From Mesostigma viride (taxonomy: Eukaryota > Streptophyta > Mesostigmatophyceae > Mesostigmatales > Mesostigmataceae), in contig RPFO01000022.1 in assembly GCA_009746045.1 (NCBI GenBank), positions 1-64,000 of the forward strand: a DNA stretch of 64,000 bases, given 5' to 3'. The notes under the pieces were generated by a model. That model had not been told where the DNA came from and made no database searches. It saw only the letters and a program-made list of their open reading frames with translations. This document shows, piece after piece, positions 1-10,702 of the stretch. Each line of letters starts with the position of its first letter. Within the stretch, counting starts at the first letter, position 1. The translations under genes were made by a program, and so were the position numbers.

Positions 1-3000
1 GGCTTTCCCGCAGTGCAAGCAGAACGCGCCGCGCTCCGCCATCTGGGGCACGTCCGCGTGGGAGAGCATGCGACGCAACACAAACTGGAGCGACGGCGTG
101 CGTCCCATCGCCGCCAACGCGCGCTCCAAGCCGCGCACCGCCGCATCGATCTCAGCCTGCACGCCTTGCGCGCGCTGCCATACGCAGGTGAGCAAGGCCA
201 TCGAGAACCGCGCGGCCACGTCGGTGCCCACGTCCTCCGCGCCGGGCGCGTTCCGGGCGGCAAACGACAGGCACCGCAACCCCGCGCGCCGCTCCGCGCC
301 TGCCATTCGCACAGCAGCAGGTAGAACAGCTCCAGCGGCGCGGCATGCGGACCATCAAACGCCACGTCGCTGCGCTGCAGCAGCAAGAGGCTTTCGCACG
401 CGTCCTGGAGCTGCGCAAACTCCAGCGCAGCCTCCCGCGCGACGGCGGACTGCGCCTCGCCTGATGGTCCCGCCTCGCGCTCGACGGTCTCGTAGGACAG
501 GTCCATGGGCGACGCTTGTTCCCCCCGCATCATGGCATCCTCCCGCTCGTCCGGGTCGACCACGCACGCGCGCGTCGCCGGTATCGGCAGCGGCATCGGT
601 AGCGGCAGCGGCATGACGTCGCTGACACAGTAGCAGCTGGCGATGGCGATCGTCGCCACGTCACCCAAGTCCGGGTCCTGGCACCGCCGAACCTTGGCAC
701 GCTTGCGATGCGCGTCGACCTCCTCCCAGACCGAGGACGGGCGCGTGCGTCGCAGGACCACGAAGTGGTCTCCGCCATAGTGCAGCAGCATGCAGCTGAG
801 CCACGCGGTCACACGCGCCTCCCGGCGCTCGTCCCCGATGAGCACGTCCATGACCAACGTCTCGGGAATCCTCGGCGCGGCGGTCTGGACCATCCCCGAC
901 TCCCCGTACACGATAAACCGCGGCTCGCGCTTGAAAACCTGCTCCTCCTTGTCGCATTCGTCTCGCTGGCAATTCCTGCACCGCTCGAAACAGAAGGCCT
1001 CCCTGCACTTGGCCATCATGCGCGTCTTGACGTCCCACTCCTCGGGGCAGTCGGTCAGCAGGATGGGCAGGGGCACCTTGCCGAAATCCTGCCGGAACTC
1101 GCGCACGCACGCGCGCCCGCCATGGAATAGGTCGCAGTCGTCAATGTGCTGCAGCACCGTGGTCAGGTTGTCAATTGCCTCGGCAAAAGCGCCGCGCTTT
1201 CGTCCATACCTTTCGTCGAGCAGCCTGCGCACCCACTCGCGGAAGCGGTCCATATCGCGCTGGTTGCCCTCCGCGGTCGCGATGTAGTAGCGCAGTAGCG
1301 CCAGCCCGATCTTGCAGTGCTCGCCGTGCCCCTCGCGTGGGTTGCAGCGAAGCGCCTGCAGTCCTGACCGCCCGGCCCGCTGCGTGAGGATCAGCATAAT
1401 GAGACCGAGTCCCAGCACGCTGTCCACGGGGCAACTGTTGTCCTCCCCATTTGGAGTCAGCTCGTTGGCGACCAGCATGAGCGTCTCGTACTTCAACATG
1501 AGCTCCTCGAACGTGAAACACGCGCGGCACGAACACTTGGAACTGCCGCTGTGGCCGCCGGCCGGGAACAAAGAGCCCAGCGGCGCGGGCGCCGGCGCGC
1601 TCGGCTCGCTTCCGCGCCCGCTGGAGGGCGCCGGACGCGCCGCCTCGTCCGTCGCGCGACGAGCTGGCGCCGCTGCCTCCCCTTGCTCGCCGTCCGCAGC
1701 CCTGGCCTCCCGGCGCGAACGACGTTGCTGCTCCCGGCCGGAATGCAAGCCCCCGACCTCGCTGAACAGCCCGCGAAAAAACTCGGCGCGAGCCTCTTGC
1801 ACCTCGGCGGGCAAACCGGGTTCCGCCGCGAGCGCAGCTATGTCCTCGTCCTCGTCCTCGGCGGGAGGGGGCTCGGGGAGCTCGACGCGAGGCTCGGCTG
1901 ACCAATCGCCCGGTGGCACGTTGCGTGGATTACCAGGGGGCCGCGCCACGACGCGCGGGCTCTCCGGCAGCACGTGCTCGGCCGGCTGCGAAACCGGGCG
2001 CACGTCGTAGACGCACAAGACCAACGCGTGAGGCAGCGCGTCCACGATAGTCGCGGGCGCGGAGACGGCCTCGACCGGATCCACCACCTGCCACAGGCCG
2101 GCCGCGGCATCGACGGCGCGGCAGAAAACAAAGTGCTTGTCGGCGCGCTGCTCCACAAACCCGCGCAGCCGCGCGACCACGGCGACCTCGGCGCCGCTGT
2201 CGCCGTCGGCCACGGACGCGTCAAAGTAAGAGGGCACGGCGCCGCCACCGCAGGCTCGTACGTCCCGTCCGCCGTGGACGAGCACACACGCGGGGAAGCC
2301 GCCGCGCACGTAGCGGTCGCACACGACGGCCCGCCCGTTGCAGCCCGCGCAGGCCGCGTCCTGCAGGCGGCGCCTGAGCAACGACCTCGTGCGCTCCTCG
2401 AGCGTGCCCGGCGCGGCCGACACGTCGACCACATCCACCACGCACTCGCCCGTCTCGCCCTGGAGGCCACACGAGCCGCAGCAGGGCGCTCGCTCGACGA
2501 GTGCGGGCCCCCCCACGTGCAACAGCGCGCGCCGCAACACGGACATCAAGGCCCCGACACCGGAGAGACGCACCCCCGGCTGGGCCAAGTCACACAGTCG
2601 CCGAAACTCGTCGCGAGCATCGCACATCGGCTGCACGCTCCCGCGCGCACGCGCCAGCATGCACGACAGCATCGCCCCGCCACGCGGAAATCCAACGCGC
2701 CGCCGGGGGAGTCCTGCGGTGCGACAGGGGGTGTCACGAGGCCGAGCCCGCCGGACTCGGCGCGCATCTGCGTCAACGACAGCTTTGCGAACACGACCTC
2801 GAGCGCCGTGTCGTGGGCGCCGCTCCCGTTGGACGATCGGAACGTGGCGTCGCGGGGTCGCAGAACCACGCCCCTGCACGCGGCTCGCATGTCATCGAGG
2901 ACCTCCCGCTCTTCCAACGTGACGGGCGCGACAGCCGCGGCAGCGAGAGCGGCTTCCTCTCGAGACACGACCGACCCATCGGAGTTGGGGCGTGGGGACG

Positions 3001-3144
3001 CGACGGTGGCAGCACCCGCCGCCTCATCCGACACGCTCGCGCGGTCCAAAGGCTGTGTGCCGCCTCGGGTAGCTCTTCACCGTCCGCGTGCTCGACAGCA
3101 CCGCCCAACTCGGTCACAAACGGGCACTCCTCCTGCTCCGCGTC
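1..3144 (-). CDS. C-terminal region with two papain-like (USP-like) peptidase domains, 3' end off window
   Basis: Starts at acceptor GTGCAG in phase 0. From about 2,672 leftward the frame shows Cys pairs (about 2,468-2,486 and 2,341-2,357), KHFVF (2,124-2,138), LWQVVDP and ALPHALVLCVYDV: the layout of the C-terminal lobe of ubiquitin-specific peptidases (C19), with His before W..VD. A second unit has NGEDNSCPVDSVLGL (Cys codon 1,431-1,433) and, about 220 residues on, YGGDHFVVLRR (His codon 765-767). I saw no clear catalytic Cys for the first unit. A coiled, Arg/Glu-rich region follows, ending in AFCLHCGKA at the edge. The frame breaks near 3,045-3,075, 2,674-2,712 and 276-290, each by one missing base. 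The peptidase call is by motif only. Confidence 0.55.
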
Positions 3145-3272
3145 CTGCACGCAGGGAACGTGGTGAGCCGGACAAACGATTGCACGCATCAGCACACGCC
3201 CGCATATACATCCTCGCAGGACAAAGGCACGCCAGCATGAAACCAAGTCCCGCAAGGCGAGATGCTACCCAC

Positions 3273-3386
3273 CAACGCGGCATCCATCACGTCCATCGCG
3301 TCCGCGCCATCGCCCCGCGCAACCGCGCTCCCGTCCGCCGGAACGTTGGCATTCTCGCCATCCCCGCAACCACCATCTTCGCTCTC
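3273..3386 (-). CDS. Exon, acidic Gly/Ala-rich linker (38 codons)
   Basis: Acceptor CCGCAG and donor GTGGGT (the donor type also used at 18,696) enclose 38 codons in phase 0, containing ENANVPADGSAVARGDGADA. Its acidic composition resembles the helicase tail. It links the helicase part to the peptidase-like region through a 128-bp intron (3,272-3,145). Confidence 0.5.
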
Positions 3387-3439
3387 CTGCGGGGCATCAG
3401 AAATGAAGGACGAAGAATCCAACCCGATTACCATCAATC

Positions 3440-5098
3440 GTTGGGGTGGGCCAGGGTCCTAAAATATGCAAACGAGCTTGGATCGGGCTGAAACTTGGGA
3501 GGAGGCATGCCTCCCGCTAGTCCATCATGTGAGCAAAGTGGGGGCTTGCAGGTCCATCGTTTGAGGGGGGTGGACCTTGCCAGGGGGTGTCATGCTCCCT
3601 TGCGCGTGCTAGCACGTGCCCGCCCTTAGGGGTGGGCCAGGGCCCTAAAATATGCAAACGAGCTCGGATCAGGCTGAAACTTGGGAGGAGGCATGCCCCC
3701 CGCTAGTCCATCATTTGGGCAAAGTGGGGGCTTGCAGGTCCATCGTTTGAGGGGGGTGGACCTTGCCAGGGGGTGCCATGGTCCCTTGCGCGTGCTAGCA
3801 CGTGCCCGCCCGTAGGGGTGGGACAGGGTCCTAAAATATGCAAACGAGCTTGGATTGGGTTGAAACTTGGGAGGAGGCATGCCCCATACTATGCCATCAT
3901 GTATCCAAAGTGGGGGCTTGCAGGTCCATCGTTTGAGGGGGGTGGACATGGCCAGGGGGTGCCATGGTCCCTTGCGCGCGCTAGCACAACCCCACCCTTA
4001 GGGGTGGGCCATGGTCCTAAAATATGCAAACGAGCTTGGATTGGGTTGAAACTTGGGAGGAGGCATGCCCCATACTATGCCATCATGTGTCCAAAGTGGG
4101 GGCTTGCAGGTCCATCGTTTGAGGGGGGTGGACATGGCCAGGGGGTGCCATGGTCCCTTGCGCGCGCTAGCACAACCCCACCCTTAGGGGTGGGCCATCG
4201 TCCTAAAACATGCAAACGAGCTTGGATTGGGCTGAAACTTGGGAGGAGGTTTACCCAACATTAGTCCATCATGTGTCCAAAGTGGGGGCTGCAGGTCCAT
4301 CGTTTGAGGGGGGTGGACATGGCCAGGCGTGCCATGGTCCCTTGCGCGCGCTAGCACAAGCCCAGCCTTAGGGGTGGGACAGGGTCCTAAAATATGCAAA
4401 CAAGCTTGGATGGGGCTGAAACTTGGCAGGAGGTTTGCCCCACACTAGTCCATCATGTGTCCAAAGTGGGGGTTTGCAGGTCCATCGTTTGGGGGGATGG
4501 ACTTTGCCAGGGTGTTCCATGGTCCCTTGCGCGCGCTAGCACAAGCCCCCCTTAGGGGAGGACAGGGTCCTAAAACATGCAAACGAGCTTGGATTGGGCT
4601 GAAACTTGGGAGGAGGCTTCCCCCTCACTAGTCCATCATGTGTTCAAAGTGGGGGCCTGCAGGTCCATCGTTTGGGGGGGTGGACATGGCCAGGGCGTGC
4701 CATGGTCCCTTGCGCGCGCTAGCACAAGCCCGCCCTTAGGGGTGGGACAGCGTCCTAAAATATGCAAACAAGCTTGGATGGGGCTGAAACTTGGGAGGAG
4801 GCATGCCTTCTGCTAGTCCATCATGTGTCCAAAGTGGGGGCTTGCAGGTCCATCGTTTGGGGGGGATGGACTTCGCCAGGGCGTGCCATGGTCCCTTGCG
4901 CACGCTAGAACGTGCGCGCCCTTAGGGTGTGACAGGGTCCTAAAACATGCAAACGAGCTCGGATTGGGCTGAAACTTGGGAGGAGGCTTCCCCCTCACTA
5001 GTCCATCATGTGTTCAAAGTGGGGGCTTGCAGGTGCATCGTTTGACGGGGGTGAACATTGCCAGGGGTGCCATGGTCCCTTGCGCGCACTAGCACGTG
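3440..5098. repeat. 185-bp satellite, array 1 (inside intron 5,105-3,387)
   Basis: About nine head-to-tail copies with a period near 184 bp, marked by ATGCAAACGAGCTTGGAT, GCGCGCTAGCAC and GGACCTTGCCAGGG. Copies differ by a few percent and small indels. The array fills nearly all of the intron between the second mini-exon and the acidic linker exon; ORFs across it differ from copy to copy and are not genes. Confidence 0.95.
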
Positions 5099-5105
5099 GA
5101 CTCAC

Positions 5106-5180
5106 AAACGGGTTTTCATCCGCGTAGCTCGACACTTGCGAGTCGGTGCCGTGAGACGGCATTCCCACCCCTTCGCTGCC
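5106..5180 (-). CDS. Mini-exon, second tandem copy (25 codons)
   Basis: Same arrangement as the mini-exon at 5,350-5,415: acceptor CGGCAG, donor GTGAGT, phase 0, peptide GSEGVGMPSHGTDSQVSSYA then DENPF. It carries three extra codons (QVS). The following intron (5,105-3,387, 1,719 bp) contains the 185-bp satellite almost from end to end. Confidence 0.5.
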
Positions 5181-5349
5181 CTGCCGGCCGCATAGAAACA
5201 AAACGGAAAAAGACTCCAACCGAGTCACCACCGTCCCTGCTAGGAAAACTGAAAAGGAAAGAAGGGCAACAAGCACACAACCCGCAACATCCACGCGTGC
5301 CATCCCGAAAAAGCCTCTATGAACCTAGGAAAACACATCGAGGACTCAC

Positions 5350-5415
5350 AAACGGGTTTTCATCCGCGTAGCTCGAGTCGGTGCCGTGAGACATCATTCC
5401 CACCCCTTCGCTGCC
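5350..5415 (-). CDS. Mini-exon, first tandem copy (22 codons)
   Basis: Acceptor CGGCAG and donor GTGAGT enclose 22 codons in phase 0, GSEGVGMMSHGTDSSYADEN then PF. It is part of a 240-bp exon-plus-intron unit repeated at 5,106-5,180. Its end (DENPF plus donor) also matches the end of the preceding helicase-tail exon. Read without splicing it lies in a short ORF with a hydrophobic start, which I regard as intron sequence. Confidence 0.5.
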
Positions 5416-5577
5416 CTGCCGTCCGCATAGAAACACAAAGGACAAAGACTCCAAGCAAGTCACCACCGTCCCTGCTGGGAAAAGAAAAGAAGGGCAAGAA
5501 GCACACAACCCGCAACATGCACGCCTTCCATCCCGCAAAAGATTCTATGAAGCTAGAAATACAAGTGAAAGACTGAC

Positions 5578-6258
5578 AAACGGGTTTTCATCGGTGAAGC
5601 TCATGCCCGAGAGCGCATCTTCCGACATGTTGTCCGTCGAGAACGGCGGTGACTCGTCCTCGTCCGGGGTCTCGTACTCGGCATCCCTGTCGTCGCCGTC
5701 TGAGGGCGCGTCGTCCCCATACGGGTTGAAGTCCCGATCCACGTCGTCCTCGTGCTGCTCCAGGAACTCCTCCGCCAACGGGTCGCCGTTGCGCAGCATC
5801 CACCGCAGCGTGGCGGCATCCCCATCCATCTCGTCGGCCTCCGCGGCCAACGCATTGTCCCCGAGCTCGTACGCGTCCTCGTCGTTCGGGTTGTCGTACT
5901 CCATGTCGTCGAACCCGTCGCCCAGGTCCATCATATCCCAGTCGTCGTCATCGCCGCCCGCGGCCTCTCGGTCCTCGACGTCGCGCGCCCTCTTGCGCAA
6001 CATCAGCCTCGTCGCGTCCTCCGGGTAGTCCCTGGGCATGATGCCCGCGTTCTTGAGGATGGGACGCAGCACCACGTTCCTGCAGTAGCCCACGCCGTCG
6101 ATGACGTGGGCGAACAACCCGCGGATGTGCGCCGAGCCCGCCACGCGGCTGAGCGCCGTGTACAGCATGCCGTGGCCGAAATACTCATCGCGAAAGTCCA
6201 CGCTGACGCGCAGGAGCGTCTGGCCCTGGCACTTGTGCACGGTGATGCCCCACGCCAG
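5578..6258 (-). CDS. Exon, helicase motifs V-VI and acidic tail (227 codons)
   Basis: A 130-bp intron (6,388-6,259) separates this from the main helicase exon. It begins LAWGITVHKCQGQTL (about 6,214-6,258), the motif that follows the YPIV-type segment in PIF1/Helitron helicases, then MLYTALSRV (motif VI, about 6,143-6,165). The remainder is a strongly acidic tail rich in Asp and Glu, ending SFTDENPF before a GTCAGT donor in phase 0. If that donor is not used, the frame ends 12 codons later at a TAG. Confidence 0.87.
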
Positions 6259-6388
6259 CTGCACGAACGCAACCACGCGCACGACAAGCATCCAAACGAC
6301 GTCCGTGCAGACGGCATGAGACGGTTTGCACGAGAAACGTGACGAAACGACGCCCGCGGCAACACGCGCAGAGGAAAGTGAGACTCAC

Positions 6389-8169
6389 CACGATCGGGTA
6401 CATCGTGCGCACGATGGTGAACTTGTCGCCCGCGATGGTGAACTTGATCCGCGGGATGGCGAACACGCGGCCGTCCAGCGTGCGCACGATGAAGACGAAC
6501 TGGCGCTCGTCGACCAGCACGACCCGGGTGCCGTTCAGCAGGCCGTCGCGGTGCGACAGGTTGCGCGTCAGCATGGCGACCGCGCCTGGCTTCCACTCGA
6601 GCTGGTGCTCCGGGACGCCCGCCTGCCTCACCATGTTGAGCGTGTGGTGCGGCACCTCGGTCTTGTGCGACTCGTCCTTGAGCGCGTCGTAGCTATGCGC
6701 CGTCTTGACATTGCCGCGCAAGCGCTCCAGCATCTTCTTGTTGATCTCGTCGCGCTTGGCGTTGGTGGCCACGACGACCGCGGACTGCATGCAATGATGC
6801 GAGTCGTACACGTCGGGGAACGCGTGGTTGAGCAGCTCCTCCTCGGTGTCCACCCGCGGCACGAGCGGCAGAGGCACCATGGGCACGGCCACGCCTGTGC
6901 GGCTGTCCGGGACGGGACGCACGCGACCCTGTCCCCGCCCACCTCGAGGAGCATCTCGCAGTACTTGGGGTCGTTTTTGGAGCGGTGGTTGGTCGTCAAG
7001 CTCAGCCTTGTGACGCCCGGCCACAGCGACGAATTCGTGACGCTGGCATCCAGCGTGGCCGACGGCCCGGCGCCCTCCACGACGGGCGCGACCTGCCGAA
7101 AGTCGCCGGCGAAGACGACCAGCTTGCCGCCAAAGGGTTCGTCCCTCTTCCCCATGAGATCGCGCAGGAGCCTGTCCATCGAGTGCACCAGGTTCTTGTT
7201 CATCATGCCGACCTCGTCCACGATGATGGCGCCCGCCCGGATCAGCGCCCTGCCACGCTCCGACTCCTTGGAGATGCCGGAGCCGTGCTCTAGCTCCATT
7301 GCCAGCGGGAAGCCGCAACAGAAGTGCGAGGTGCGGCCTCCGTGCAACTGTAGCGACGCCACCCCGGTGAAGGCCATGGGGATGACCTCGCGCCCCGTGC
7401 GCGCGCACTCCTGCATCACCGCGTTCAGCACCGTGGTCTTGCCCGTGCCGGCGGGGCCGTCCACAAAGAGGCGGCGCTGCGGGCGATCCCCGTTCACGCA
7501 CCCCATGATGAAATTGTACGCCAGCGACTGCTCCAGCAAGAACTTGGACGTGTCCGGCGGCTCGATCACCTCCTCTTCCGGCACGCCAAAGTCGCGCGAC
7601 CGGCACACGTCGACGCCCGCCAGCCGCTGCTCGTTGATCTCCGGCTCGAGCTCCCACACGTTGTAGCCCTGCGCCCCGAGCCGCCTGTCCAGGTAGGCGA
7701 GCGTGCGCGCGAGCGCAACATCCCGGTCCATCCGGGGCACCGCGCGCTTGAGGGCCGTGCCCCAGCCGCGGCGCACGTCGTACGCATTGAAGACGTGGTC
7801 GCGCGACATCTCCTCCTTGAACTTCCAGAGCTGCTCGGGGGTCGCGAGCTTCTGCAGCACCAGGACGGCGAACAGGCGGCGCACCTGGTGCGGGAGGCAG
7901 AAGCGCTTCGTGGCCTGACGCATCGTCTCGACCGCCTCGTTGTCGTCCTCGAGCAGGCCCAGCCGACGACACGCCATCTCGTACGTCATCTCGACGCCGT
8001 CCACGGTGCGCAGCGATTGGAATGACGTGCCCGGGCGCTTTAACAGCAGCACGCTCAGGCGGAACAGGTTGGGGTTGCGCATGTCAACGATCCGCAGGCG
8101 GCAATAGTGGCGGCGCTCCCGCGGCACGATAAACCAGCGCGCGCCGGTCTTGCCGCGACACATGATGAT
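6389..8169 (-). CDS. Exon, Helitron PIF1-type helicase
   Basis: Starts at acceptor GCGCAG in phase 0. The early part matches the Helitron segment before the helicase (ERRHYCRLRI, then TVDGVEMTYEMACRRLGLL). Helicase motifs follow: Walker A GPAGTGKTT (about 7,432-7,458), Walker B IIVDEVGMM (about 7,201-7,227), motif III VFAGDFRQVAPVV, then LNGTRVVLV. At about 6,900-6,930, next to a C-rich run, the frame shifts by one missing base between LLEVGGDRV and RPVPDSRTG; both sides are conserved, so this is a break rather than an intron. It ends phase 0 at donor GTGAGT (6,388-6,383). Confidence 0.92.
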
Positions 8170-8437
8170 CTGCGCACACAGAGGCGCAACCGGCATACGT
8201 CACAAAGAACGACGATGACATCGTGAGCTGATGATGAGATCACTTACACGAACGGATGGGCACTTTGATAGGCAAAGTATTGGAAAACCCGGCAGATCCC
8301 ACTCACGTTGGAGGTGTCACGGTCCGCGCCCTTTGCGCCCGTTGGCGGCTGCACGACATGAAACGCAAAAGACACAGCCAGCCCAAATGTTGCGCACGAC
8401 GATCAGTGTCCACACCTCCAACCAACACCAAAAAATT

Positions 8438-8502
8438 CACAAGGGTGGTGAAAAAAAGTCAGCATAGCTTTCTAACCACAAGGGTGGTGGAAAAAATTTA
8501 TA
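8438..8502. repeat. Remnant of the 40-bp repeat at the edge of satellite array 2
   Basis: About 1.6 copies of a CACAAGGGTGGTG / GCATAGCTTTC repeat. The same family forms a ten-copy array at 19,240-19,640, so two different long introns share it. Confidence 0.7.
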
Positions 8503-9925
8503 GGGGTGGGCCAGGGTCCTCAAATATGCAAACAAACTTGGATGGTGCTGAAACTTGGGAGGAGGCTTGCCCCACACTAGTCCATCATGTGGGCAAAGTG
8601 GCGGCTTGCAGGTCCATCATTTGAGGGGGGGGGCCATCGCCAGGGGGTGCCATGGTCCCATGCGTACACTAGCACGTGCCCACACTTAGGGGTGGGCCAG
8701 GGCCGTAAAATATGCAAACGAGCTTGGATCGGGCTGAAAGTTGGGAGGAGGCATGCCCCACACTAGTCCATCATGTGGGAAAAGTGGGGGCTTGCAGTTC
8801 CACCATTGTAGGGGGGGGGGCATTGCCAGGGTGTGCCATGGTCCTTTGCGCGCGCTAGCACGTGCCCACCCTTAGGGGTGGGCCAGGGTCCTAAAATATG
8901 CAAACGAGCTCGGATCGGGCTGAAACTTGGGAGGAGGCATGCACCACACTAGTCCATCATGTGGGCACAGTGGGGGCTTGCAGGTCCATCATTTGAGGGG
9001 GGGGCATTGCCAGGCAGTGCCATGGTCCCATGCGCGCGCTAGCACGTGCCCACCCTTAGGGGTGGGCCAGGGTCCTAAAATATGCAAACGAGCTCGGATC
9101 GGGCTGAAACTTGGGAGGAGGTTTGCCCCACACTAGTCCATCATGTGGGCAAAGTGGGGGCTTGCAGGTCCATCATTGTAGGGGGGGGGCATTGCCAGGG
9201 GTGCCATGGTCCTTTGCGTGCGCTAGCACGTGCCCACCCTTAGGGGTGGGCCAGGGTCCTAAAATATGCAAACAAGCTTGGATCGGGCTGAAACTTGGGA
9301 GGAGGCTTGCCCCACACTAGTCCATCATGTGGGCAAAGTGGGGGCTTGCAGGTCCATCATTTGAGGGGGGGGGCATTGCCAGGGGGTGCCATGGTCCCTT
9401 GCGCGCGCTAGCACGTGCCCACCCTTAGGGGTGGGCCAGGGTCCTAAAATATGCAAACGAGCTGGATCGGGCTGAAACTTGGAGGAGGCATGCACCACAC
9501 TAGTCATCATGTGGGCAAAGTGGGGGCTTGCAGGTCCATCATTTGAGGGGGGGGGCATTGCCAGGGTGTGCCATGGTCCTTTGCGCGCGCTAGAACGTGC
9601 GCGCCCGTAGGGGTGGGCCATGGTCCTAAAATATGCAAACGAGCTTGGATCGGGCTGAAACTTGGTAGGAGCCTTGCCCCACACTAGTCCATCATGTGGG
9701 CAAAGTGGGGGCTTGCAGGTCCATCATTTGAGGGGGGGGGCATTGCCAGGGTGTGCCATGGTCCCATGCGCGCGCTAGAACGTGCCCGCGCGTAGGGGCG
9801 GGCGTGGGTCCTAAAATATGCAAACGAGCTTGGATCGGGCTGAAACTTGGCAGGAGGGTTGCCCCACACTAGTCGATCATGTGTGCAAAGTGGGGGCTTG
9901 CAGGTCCATCGGTTGGGGGGGTGGA
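8503..9925. repeat. 185-bp satellite, array 2 (inside intron 10,216-8,170)
   Basis: Nearly eight copies of the same satellite, in the same orientation as array 1, between the last Rep exon and the helicase exon. The remaining intron sequence (8,170-8,437 and 9,926-10,216) shows no further repeat or gene that I can recognise. Exon phases on both sides match (phase 0). Confidence 0.95.
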
Positions 9926-10216
9926 CACACATCCAAGCTGCAGATTGAATCATCATACAACGCAAAGCCACGACACTTAAAACCCCAAACGGTCGTTCGA
10001 TCGAGCCTCGCAAGTCCACGCACCTTGGCAGCACCGCCGTATCTCAGCGCATTCGCCGGAGCTTCTCTATACAGCTGCCGATCGATCGCACCACGAAGCA
10101 CGGTAGTCGGCAAAAAAATAAATAAAATTCAGCTCACATGCGACCCATGCGCACAAAAAATGACAGAGAAATTAACCGACGCGGCAAATAAATCCTGGAC
10201 CGGATAACCGACTCAC

Positions 10217-10525
10217 CGCGTGATCTGGCCTGCGCCTGCCCGAGCCGTCAAAGCCGCGAGGCCTCTCGACGCGGTACCGCTCGAAGAACTCCTTGTACGT
10301 TAGCGCACCCATTCCCGGGTAGTAAATGTCGCTGGGGCGCGCAAAGTACATGGTGAGCGTCGTCTCCGAACGCTCGCCCAACGCGCTCTTCATCGACTGC
10401 TTCATGCCCTGCTTGAACGCGAGCTTTTGTTGGTCCTCTTCGTGCACGTCCAGCAGCTCGCACCCGGGCTCCATGAGCCGTTCAGGGAAGCCGAGGATGA
10501 CCCAGATGGCACGCATCGCGGGCAC
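10217..10525 (-). CDS. Exon, end of Helitron Rep region (103 codons)
   Basis: Joined to the Rep exon by a 177-bp intron (10,702-10,526) with a GTAAGT donor and TGCAG acceptor, phase 0. The frame stays open through this intron, so its presence rests on the splice sites and on family alignment: EYLEAR followed by MRAIWVILGFP matches the contiguous ARYISP...WRIFGFP stretch of known Helitrons. It ends at donor GTGAGT after FDGSGRRRPDHA, in phase 0. Confidence 0.85.
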
Positions 10526-10702
10526 CTGCACTCGCGACCGGACGCGCACACCAGCACGAGTGCACAGCAAAAGAGTCAATGAGCACAAAGCGCGAGCGCT
10601 TACGCACGACATCGCGGCACGCACCCCCGCCGGAACCAACGTTGCAAAACACGAGCGACAGCGTATGTGACAGATGATACGCGAGACACAGCGGGAACTT
10701 AC

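Noticed and set aside
68..3491. Long plus-strand open frames in the first 3.5 kb
   Set aside because: They are shadows of the GC-rich minus-strand coding region, which shows recognisable peptidase-like motifs; the plus-strand peptides are Arg/Pro/Ala-rich without motifs.
4998..5538. Small secreted or membrane proteins (hydrophobic N-terminal ORFs)
   Set aside because: The hydrophobic part corresponds to the pyrimidine-rich intron before the mini-exon acceptors; the duplication and GT/AG sites explain the sequence better.
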